DNA from: an uncultured Colwellia sp.
GTDB lineage: Bacteria > Pseudomonadota > Gammaproteobacteria > Enterobacterales > Alteromonadaceae
Assembly: GCA_913020705.1 (NCBI GenBank)
Contig: CAJWBY010000203.1
Location: 1 to 7,068 of the forward strand
DNA: 7,068 nucleotides
Direction of reading: 5' to 3'
This document shows, one piece after another, positions 1-4,793 of this stretch (positions are counted from its first letter, which is position 1; each line of letters opens with the position of its first letter). Under the pieces are notes generated by a model. It was given only the letters and a program-made list of their open reading frames with translations, ran no database searches and was not told where the DNA came from. Position numbers and translations under genes: made by a program.

Positions 1-59
1 AAATTATCAATAGAGGCTTAGATAAGCTGTTAATTCGAGAACGTAGGTCAAACATAATT

Positions 60-224
60 TTAAATGTCCTTATTAGGATATAAATACAATTTAGCTCTGG
101 CCTTATTGCTAGCCGAAAATAATTCTAGAGCGTTACGTTTTGTCATTCTTTGAAGCGGCTCACAATATTTTTCTGAATAATGTTCCGGTTCTGCTCGATG
201 ATGCTCAATTTGTGCTTTTAGAAA
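60..224 (-). pseudogene. Possible C-terminal remnant of an unidentified protein
   Basis: Read on the minus strand, 54 codons stay open up to a TAA at 60-62. The peptide has a natural-looking, charged composition, with segments such as EHYSEKYCEPLQRMTKRNA and a tail ending YLYPNKDI. A TAA at 225-227 closes the frame upstream, and the only internal ATG would give 28 residues without a clear Shine-Dalgarno site. I do not recognise the family. The most economical reading is the 3' end of a decayed gene, possibly an old insertion. A chance open frame in AT-rich DNA cannot be excluded. Confidence 0.25.
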
Positions 225-486
225 TTAATTTATCTGTAAATCTGGCGCTTTCGTGAAAAAACAATTCGACAACTGCACCGTGTAACTAGCAAAATATTTG
301 AATTTAAAAATGGTGGGATGATGCGGGGAGTGTTTTGGGCTTGAGCGACAAACTCAGCAGTTGTTATATTTTTTAACTGCTATTTATGTATGTTATTGCT
401 ATCTTTTCTTTAGACCTAAAAAAGCCAAGAAGGAATACCCCCCTTGGTTATTCTAAATGTTCATCATTGGATAATAACAAAGCTCG

Positions 487-538
487 TCAGCAATACCTGC
501 TGAGGCTAGTTCACAGCGCAATGCGCTGCCACATTAGC
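487..538. repeat. REP-like tandem hairpins beside the RAYT gene
   Basis: Two compact palindromes sit next to each other. The first is TCAGCA-ATACC-TGCTGA (487-503), with 6-bp arms and a 5-base loop. The second is CAGCGC-AAT-GCGCTG (514-528), with 6-bp GC-rich arms and a 3-base loop. An outer GCTA (505-508) and TAGC (535-538) could extend the second hairpin after an imperfectly paired section, giving the bulged stem typical of REP elements. No T-run follows on either strand, so it is not an obvious terminator. It lies 46 bp beyond the RAYT stop codon, where REP substrates of such enzymes are often found. Membership of a dispersed family cannot be tested from one copy. Confidence 0.4.
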
Positions 539-583
539 TGCTGGGAAAGAACGACAATAGACTTAGAAAATTGAATGTACTTT

Positions 584-1309
584 TCAATCGATCAATATTG
601 CTGCTTTTTTCTTTTTATAATGCTCACTTTTTCTATCACCACCATGAGCCCCTCGTTTTGTTTTTAAACCAACGATACTTTCTATTGTTTGATGAAAATG
701 ATCACTACCCAGCACTTCACCTTTATCAATACTACTGGTGATAAGTGTTGTTGTTTCTGTATCTAACGCTGTTTTAAATAAACTGGAATAAGCTGTTTTT
801 CGAGCATCTTCCGTTGTCGCTATTTGAGTGTAATTATCATGCTCTGTAATTAAAGGGTCAGTCTCGCCTAAGGCATTATGATGATAACTTGACCATTGAT
901 GTTGATTTGCTGCTGACACTATATTAGATCTAACGGGATGATCTTCAATATAGCGATAACACTGTAATAAGTACGCTTCGCTATCGACTAAAGATGATTT
1001 GTATCGTCCTTCCCATAAGGTACCGCTGCGTTGATATTCTTTATTAAAATATCGTACATATCGTCGCCCTATCGATTGCATAAACTCCGACAAAGCATTT
1101 CCTGTCGGCGGTGTTAACAACAAGTGGTAATGATTTGGCATCAATACATAAGCGTGTAATGAGCAACCACTTTGATCGCGTGACGCAACTAAACCTTCAA
1201 TAAACCGTTGATGATCTTGGTCATTATTGAAAACATCCTGTTGCATATTACCTTGATGGGTAATATGCAATGTTTGTCCTGGAACAACAATTCTTGCTTG
1301 TCTTGCCAT
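584..1309 (-). CDS. REP-associated tyrosine transposase (RAYT), HUH/Y1 (IS200-like) family
   Basis: A complete 241-residue protein of the Y1 transposase family. The HUH metal-binding motif is His60-Tyr61-His62 within MPNHYHLLL, preceded by the usual strand around residue 50 (LHAYVLMP). The RAYT signature GTLWEGRYKSS (residues 96-106) is present. The candidate catalytic tyrosine is Tyr120 in CYRYIEDHPVRSNIV, the position used in E. coli TnpA-REP by family knowledge. The C-terminus is basic (HYKKKK), fitting DNA binding. RAYTs are usually single-copy, domesticated, single-strand nucleases acting on REP hairpins rather than self-mobile insertion sequences. The start at 1307-1309 has an AAAGG nine bases upstream, and the N-terminus MARQARIVVPGQTLHIT matches family starts. 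No IS ends or target duplication are visible. All catalytic residues appear intact, so the gene is probably functional. Confidence 0.93.
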   Translation of the reverse strand: MARQARIVVPGQTLHITHQGNMQQDVFNNDQDHQRFIEGLVASRDQSGCSLHAYVLMPNHYHLLLTPPTGNALSEFMQSIGRRYVRYFNKEYQRSGTLWEGRYKSSLVDSEAYLLQCYRYIEDHPVRSNIVSAANQHQWSSYHHNALGETDPLITEHDNYTQIATTEDARKTAYSSLFKTALDTETTTLITSSIDKGEVLGSDHFHQTIESIVGLKTKRGAHGGDRKSEHYKKKKAAILID

Positions 1310-1631
1310 AATAAAAAGCCTTTATTTTAGAAATGTATTTGGCTTAATAATTAAAGCGATTAATGTTTGGGATTTGATTGATCGCAAGAAACAATCGAGA
1401 AAGTGTGTATTTAACTTGAAGAAATGTATCAAACATAAAAACGTCCATCTAGAATAAAATCCATACTCAGTTCACCGCTAAAGTATTCACAAATTTAGTG
1501 CTGAATATCCTAATGGTTTTCAGTTCTGATTCTTTGATCTAGTTCTCATTTTTTGCATGTAAAATTAAAAGTTATTGAATAATAGCTAGTTGCATTTCAA
1601 GGGGACGCATAACTTTCGCTCTTATAAGGCG

Positions 1632-1678
1632 ATAACAAGCTTATTAAGGCAACAGTGACTAGAAAAACCGCTTGTTAT
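1632..1678. repeat. Inverted repeat, 9-bp arms with 29-base loop
   Basis: ATAACAAGC (1632-1640) is perfectly complementary to GCTTGTTAT (1670-1678). CG dinucleotides flank both arms at slightly different offsets, so pairing may extend with a two-base bulge. The loop includes half of a near direct repeat of the sequence just before the left arm. No T-run follows, so it is not an intrinsic terminator. Function unknown. Confidence 0.4.
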
Positions 1679-1753
1679 TGTCGAACAAAACCAACATCAG
1701 TCACCAACTTCAGAAACTATTAGATTGGCTATATTTCATTCTTGCAATTCAAA

Positions 1754-1771
1754 AGTAATGAGTTGATTACT
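1754..1771 (-). terminator. Weak candidate terminator of the tetR gene
   Basis: Sixteen bases beyond the tetR stop codon, AGTAAT-N6-ATTACT forms a perfect 6-bp stem with a 6-base loop. Read on the minus strand it is followed directly by TTTTG. The stem is AT-rich and the T-tract short, so termination would be inefficient at best. Confidence 0.3.
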
Positions 1772-1786
1772 AATTCATCAATAAAT

Positions 1787-2380
1787 TCAGCTCATTTTAA
1801 AAAGCCCTAAACCTTGCAACGTTTGCTTGGTTAAGGCCCAGAGCTCATTTTCGTCATGTACCACTTTGGCCATCATATTCAGACCAATTAACAAGTTTTG
1901 TAAGGCTAATGCTTTTGCGTGTAGGTTGATTGATTCAATTTCACCATTATCGACAGCCAATTGAAGTATGTTCTCAAACCGCTCAATTCTTGAATGAATA
2001 GCCTTTTCTATTTTAGGACCAATCGTTTCATCTGTGCCCACTAACGCTGCGATGCTATTTACTGCCAAACAACCACGAGCTTCTGGATCATCAGCTCTTG
2101 TTTTGCATACCAATCTAAAAAATTGACACATTTCGTGCAAAACATTGTTATCTGTTGTTATGTCAGACAAAACCGTATCTGGTGAATTTTCGAGATAAAC
2201 ATCCAATACTTCAAAAAACAGTTTTTCACGACTACCAAAGCTATTGTAAAAACTCGATCTGGTTATACCCAGTTTCTCTGAAATCGCTTTCACCGAACAC
2301 GTTTCATAACCGTGCTCCCACATTTCATTCATTACAATTTCGACAGCTAAATCTCGATCAAAGGCCTTGGGTCTTCCCAT
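1787..2380 (-). CDS. TetR/AcrR-family transcriptional repressor
   Basis: The 197-residue length is typical of TetR regulators. The N-terminal helix-turn-helix covers about residues 8-56: after MGRPKAFDRD come a helix to about 21, a turn, then SVKAISEKLGITRSSFYNSF (29-48) and the closing SREKLF. The rest is the all-helical ligand-binding/dimer domain, with the RGCLAVNS segment (102-109) seen in one AcrR-like subgroup. The start is fixed by AGGAG (2387-2391 as CTCCT), six bases before the ATG. It is divergent from a peroxiredoxin-like operon, and the shared intergenic region has two palindromic boxes, so it very probably represses that operon and itself. Four cysteines (28, 85, 92, 104) and the redox target operon make a thiol-based or electrophile signal plausible, but the inducer cannot be read from sequence. 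Confidence 0.93.
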   Translation of the reverse strand: MGRPKAFDRDLAVEIVMNEMWEHGYETCSVKAISEKLGITRSSFYNSFGSREKLFFEVLDVYLENSPDTVLSDITTDNNVLHEMCQFFRLVCKTRADDPEARGCLAVNSIAALVGTDETIGPKIEKAIHSRIERFENILQLAVDNGEIESINLHAKALALQNLLIGLNMMAKVVHDENELWALTKQTLQGLGLFKMS

Positions 2381-2426
2381 TCTTTTCTCCTAGTGTGACA
2401 ACAACTTATCACTTACTTCCCTACTT

Positions 2427-2456
2427 ATTAGAAATTTATTGTACACAACTGGACAA
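2427..2456 (-). promoter_or_regulatory. Candidate tetR promoter
   Basis: On the minus strand, TTGTCC (2456-2451) is a possible -35 and TCTAAT (2432-2427; five of six matches to TATAAT) a possible -10, with an 18-base spacer. The -35 lies wholly inside operator box 1, so the repressor would block its own gene. The predicted leader is about 40 bases. The -35 match is only moderate. Confidence 0.4.
2439..2456. promoter_or_regulatory. Operator box 1 for the TetR-family regulator (predicted)
   Basis: TTGTAC-ACAACT-GGACAA, an 18-bp imperfect inverted repeat with one mismatched position in the right arm. It is identical to box 2 except at one base; the surrounding identity runs 20 bp (2438-2457). 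It covers the -35 of the plus-strand promoter and the proposed -35 of tetR. Confidence 0.75.
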
Positions 2457-2477
2457 AATAATTCTATCTGCTATATT
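2450..2477 (+). promoter_or_regulatory. Promoter of the peroxiredoxin-like/DUF1330 operon
   Basis: TGGACA (2450-2455) matches the sigma70 -35 consensus at five of six positions and TATATT (2472-2477) matches the -10 at five of six, with a 16-base spacer. The start would fall near 2484, inside operator box 2, giving a leader of about 45 bases. Both elements are overlapped by repressor boxes, as expected of a tightly repressed, inducible promoter. Confidence 0.6.
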
Positions 2478-2493
2478 GTACACAACTGTACAA
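2476..2493. promoter_or_regulatory. Operator box 2 for the TetR-family regulator (predicted)
   Basis: TTGTAC-ACAACT-GTACAA, an 18-bp inverted repeat with perfect 6-bp arms; it also contains two TGTACA words separated by CAAC. It overlaps the end of the -10 and the predicted transcription start of the redox operon. Its centre is 37 bp from that of box 1, about three and a half helical turns, so two dimers would sit on roughly opposite faces of the DNA. Confidence 0.8.
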
Positions 2494-2515
2494 ATTGTAT
2501 TTCCTTTAGTAATAC

Positions 2516-2520
2516 GGAGA
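2516..2520 (+). promoter_or_regulatory. Ribosome binding site fixing the start of the peroxiredoxin-like gene
   Basis: GGAGA lies eight bases before the ATG at 2529. The frame is open further upstream to an ATG at 2439, but that codon lies within operator box 1, ahead of the predicted transcription start, and would add 30 residues unlike the family. The downstream ATG is therefore the real start. Confidence 0.8.
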
Positions 2521-2528
2521 AAATAGAA

Positions 2529-3209
2529 ATGCTTAACGAGCAAATACGTGAAACTATTCAGATGTTTAGAGAAAGTTTTCCCCCAGAAATGAATCAGCTA
2601 ATCGAACAAGGCGCGGGTGAAATTAGTGCACTTGATATTATTGAGCGATCATTACGCAAAGGTTCTATCGCCCCATCATTTGAATTAAAAGATCAGCACG
2701 GTGAACGTAAAAGCCTAAGCGCTTACCTTGAGAAAGGGCCGCTAGTATTAACCTTTTATCGAGGAGCATGGTGCCCCTATTGCAACCTACAACTCAAAGC
2801 CTATCGTGATCGCCTAAGTGAAATAACAAACATGGGGGCAACACTGGTTGCCGTTACACCAGAAAAACCAGGTGCACTGAGCACACTTGTTACTACAGGT
2901 GTAGCTAAAGAGCTTCTTGATATGGTCGCCACAAATATCGATTTCGATGTATTACATGACAAAGAAAGTAACTTAGCTGAACAATTCGGTTTGCAATTTA
3001 CCTTGCCGGAAAGCCACCAACAAGTCTTAGAGACATTTAACATCGACGTTGAAAGACTTACAGGTACTGATAGCTACACATTCCCAGATCCAGCAACCTA
3101 TGTCATCAACACGGATGGAAAAGTAAGCTGGTGTTTTGTACCCAACAACTATCGAAAACGAGCAGAAGTCGATGACATTTTAGACGCTCTTAAACAACTT
3201 AAACCTTAA
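2529..3209 (+). CDS. Peroxiredoxin-like (AhpC/TSA, redoxin-fold) protein with CxxC
   Basis: 226 residues from the ATG at 2529. An N-terminal helical section (1-45) precedes a thioredoxin-fold core with APSFELKDQHGE (49-60), the family signature FYRGAWCPYCNLQL (76-89) and a C-terminal YVINTDGKVSWCFVPNNYRKRAE segment (191-213). Cys82 and Cys85 form a CxxC pair. The threonine three residues before the peroxidatic cysteine of classical peroxiredoxins is replaced by Gly79, so a thioredoxin-like disulfide reductase or atypical peroxidase activity is as likely as a classical one. Cys202 could be a further redox partner. No signal peptide, so cytoplasmic. It is first in an operon with a DUF1330 gene 25 bp downstream and under predicted TetR control, suggesting a response to peroxides, quinones or other electrophiles. 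Exact substrate unknown. Confidence 0.9.
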   Translation: MLNEQIRETIQMFRESFPPEMNQLIEQGAGEISALDIIERSLRKGSIAPSFELKDQHGERKSLSAYLEKGPLVLTFYRGAWCPYCNLQLKAYRDRLSEITNMGATLVAVTPEKPGALSTLVTTGVAKELLDMVATNIDFDVLHDKESNLAEQFGLQFTLPESHQQVLETFNIDVERLTGTDSYTFPDPATYVINTDGKVSWCFVPNNYRKRAEVDDILDALKQLKP

Positions 3210-3234
3210 AATAAATTACATTGGATAAACAAAA

Positions 3235-3531
3235 ATGAAAGCATTTCTTGTAGCAAACGTCACCGTTAAAGACGGTGAAAAATTTCAACGCTATGCCAAA
3301 GCTGCGGGTGAGTCTATGCAACCCTTTGGAGGCCAAGTATTGACCAAAGGAAAAGCCGTAGAAAAACTTGCAGGCACAGGCAGCAACGAACATCAAAACG
3401 TGGCATTAATCTGTTTTCCAGATCTTGAAAAATTAGAAGCATGGTTTTATTCCGAACCTTACCAAACTATTATTCCTCTAAGAGAGGAAGCAGCAGATAT
3501 GATTATTACTAGTTATGTTGTGCCTGATTAA
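3235..3531 (+). CDS. DUF1330 family protein (small dimeric ferredoxin-like fold)
   Basis: A complete 98-residue protein of the DUF1330 type. MKAFLVANVTVKDGEKFQRY at the start, the central FGGQVLTKGK (31-40) and FPDLEKLEAWFYSEPYQTI (61-79) are the recognisable family elements, giving a dimeric alpha/beta-barrel fold related to small monooxygenase-like proteins. The family has no firmly established reaction. It begins 25 bp after the peroxiredoxin-like gene with only a weak Shine-Dalgarno (GGA near 3223) and no separate promoter, and is followed by a strong terminator, so it is the second and last gene of the TetR-controlled operon. The context suggests a role with the redoxin in handling a reactive small molecule; that is inference. 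Confidence 0.88.
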   Translation: MKAFLVANVTVKDGEKFQRYAKAAGESMQPFGGQVLTKGKAVEKLAGTGSNEHQNVALICFPDLEKLEAWFYSEPYQTIIPLREEAADMIITSYVVPD

Positions 3532-3563
3532 CCTCACTTTTTCGGCTAAATTCTAAGTTAAAT

Positions 3564-3591
3564 AAAAAAACCACCTACGGGTGGTTTTTTT
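3564..3591. terminator. Strong intrinsic terminator after the DUF1330 gene
   Basis: CCACC (3571-3575), loop TACG, GGTGG (3580-3584), followed by seven Ts and preceded by seven As that can extend the stem. The A and T tracts make it usable in both directions, though only the plus-strand operon ends here. It separates the redox operon from the ion-channel cluster. Confidence 0.93.
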
Positions 3592-3737
3592 ATTGCTAAT
3601 CGTGCTAATTAATTTTAACTCCAGGCACCCAATATAGTTATACATTTTTTCTGTATTTTTAATGTATTATCTGTAATTAGATGACTAAGTTATTCGTGTG
3701 TAGAATTTGAGAGCAAATTGCCTAAAGGGGGGTAGAA
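3592..3737 (+). promoter_or_regulatory. Leader/promoter region of the ion-channel cluster
   Basis: This 146-bp gap after a strong terminator must hold the promoter of the downstream genes. Possible -10 hexamers are TATTAT (3665-3670) and TAGAAT (3701-3706), but neither has a good -35 at normal spacing, so no exact promoter is called; a weak or activator-dependent promoter is possible. A strong Shine-Dalgarno, AAAGGGGGG (3724-3732), lies five bases before the channel ATG. No copy of the TTGTAC operator box is seen here. Confidence 0.45.
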
Positions 3738-4772
3738 ATGCAGAAAGTTTTAACATCATTCCAAGCTACCATCTATGTAGTATTTCTGTTACTTTTCGCA
3801 ACAAATGGCTTTGCTCAAGAGCCAGTGAAAGCTTCGCCTACCGACGTTGCAGTCGCTATCGATATTCATCAAATCGTAGAAGTTAACCAAAAGAAAAAGA
3901 ACTTTACCGCCGTTCTCTCGGTAAGAGGAATGTGGAATGATCCCCTACTTGCCTATGACGCAAAGAACGAACATGCCATAAAAACTATGGATGTTCGCAA
4001 ATTCAAAATTCTGTTATTTGAAAAAGGAAGCACCTACCCGGCTTCCAACGTATTTAACCAACAAGGTGGCATGCAAGCACAAACAGACTTAATAACCTTA
4101 CTACCAAATGGTGATATAAATTACTTACGTATTGCAACAATAACGTTGCAAGCACCTCATTTTAACTTCAAACATTTTCCTTTTGACTCGCAAACTTTCG
4201 AAATACATCTTGATAGTTTACTGCCAGAATCCGTCTACATTTTCAAAGATCCGATAAATCGCTCATCAATAAGTAATGAGTTAGGAGAAGAAGAATGGCG
4301 TGTCACTGATTTTAGTAGTGAAATTGTTCACGATAATCAATCAACCAATTTCCCTGCATCTAGGTTAACCATTAGCTTTGATGCTGAACGCCATAGTATT
4401 TATTATGTTTTAAAAGTTTTTATTCCACTCTCCCTTATTGTGCTTGTTTCATGGTTTTCATTTTTCCTTAAAGACTATGCTAAACGAATCGATCTGACAA
4501 GCTCCAACCTATTGATATTTATCGCATTTAACTTCACCATAGCCAATGAGCTACCTAAGTTGGGTTATGTCACTTTCCTAGATTATTTATTGGTCAGTAC
4601 CTTTATCATCACCAGTCTTGTCATATTATTAAATGTGAAACTAAAACGCATGGATGCCGAAGGTAAACAAGAACAAGTACTAAAAATAGATAAATATGTC
4701 ATTTGGATCTATCCCTTTGTCTATTTCATTGGCATTCCTTGCATCACACTACTACTTTTACTTATTCAGTAA
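3738..4772 (+). CDS. Prokaryotic pentameric ligand-gated ion channel (Cys-loop superfamily, GLIC/ELIC type)
   Basis: 344 residues, close to GLIC and ELIC in length. Order: signal peptide (1-26, ending NGFAQ); beta-rich extracellular ligand-binding domain (about 27-220); four membrane helices, M1 221-244, pore-lining M2 about 250-270, M3 277-300, M4 318-342. The loop equivalent to the Cys-loop is HFNFKHFPFDSQTFEIHL (141-158), with the hallmark FPFDSQ but no flanking cysteines, as in bacterial members. From memory, M2 through the M2-M3 loop (NLLIFIAFNFTIANELPKL, 257-275, then GYVTF) aligns without gaps to GLIC's STLIAHIAFNILVETNLPKT region. Leu259 is the 9' gate residue. The protein should form a homopentamer in the inner membrane with its sensor in the periplasm. 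It is followed after 21 bp by an MltF-like gene, probably in one operon. Ligand and ion selectivity are unknown. Confidence 0.95.
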   Translation: MQKVLTSFQATIYVVFLLLFATNGFAQEPVKASPTDVAVAIDIHQIVEVNQKKKNFTAVLSVRGMWNDPLLAYDAKNEHAIKTMDVRKFKILLFEKGSTYPASNVFNQQGGMQAQTDLITLLPNGDINYLRIATITLQAPHFNFKHFPFDSQTFEIHLDSLLPESVYIFKDPINRSSISNELGEEEWRVTDFSSEIVHDNQSTNFPASRLTISFDAERHSIYYVLKVFIPLSLIVLVSWFSFFLKDYAKRIDLTSSNLLIFIAFNFTIANELPKLGYVTFLDYLLVSTFIITSLVILLNVKLKRMDAEGKQEQVLKIDKYVIWIYPFVYFIGIPCITLLLLLIQ

Positions 4773-4793
4773 TTTAGAAAGCTAGGTTAATAA

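Larger units (their letters stand above)
1..583. other. Gene-poor region with a possible decayed ORF and hairpin repeats
   Basis: No convincing intact gene is visible. The stretch contains a possible broken minus-strand coding remnant (60-224), an 8-bp inverted repeat (269-276 with 357-364, about 80 bases apart) and two tight hairpins (487-503 and 514-528), described separately. A 62-codon plus-strand open frame at 386-574 has no ribosome binding site, has an unusual composition, and runs straight through both hairpins, so I do not call it a gene. Lying beside a RAYT transposase gene, the region reads as a decayed or repeat-bearing intergenic zone. Confidence 0.6.
1310..1786. other. 477-bp intergenic region without a gene
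   Basis: No credible coding sequence is seen on either strand. It contains the start-proximal region of the RAYT gene, a 9-bp inverted repeat with a 29-base loop (1632-1678), a near direct repeat (CTTATAAGGC at 1621-1630 and CTTATTAAGGC at 1640-1650) and, at the far end, a weak hairpin behind the tetR stop. AAGCC (1316-1320) and GGCTT (1341-1345) could pair just upstream of the RAYT start. Its length is unusual for the compact neighbouring genes and could reflect past insertion or deletion. Confidence 0.55.

Noticed and set aside
269..364. Inverted repeat considered as an integron attC site
   Set aside because: ACAACTGC and GCAGTTGT pair, but the conserved core sites (RYYYAAC and GTTRRRY in the right places) are not present, and there is no integrase or cassette gene.
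386..574. 62-codon plus-strand open frame before the RAYT gene
   Set aside because: No Shine-Dalgarno site, unnatural composition, and it runs through two tight hairpins; more likely a chance frame across repeat DNA.
2155..2526. Plus-strand open frame over the tetR 5' end and operator region
   Set aside because: It overlaps a well-supported TetR gene on the other strand and the regulatory region; the peptide shows no domain.
2439..2528. Upstream start that would lengthen the peroxiredoxin-like protein by 30 residues
   Set aside because: The ATG lies in operator box 1, ahead of the predicted transcription start, and the extension is not family-like; GGAGA before 2529 marks the real start.
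2801..3396. Minus-strand open frames opposite the redoxin and DUF1330 genes
   Set aside because: They are antisense shadows of confident genes with low-complexity, Ser/Val/Phe-rich translations.
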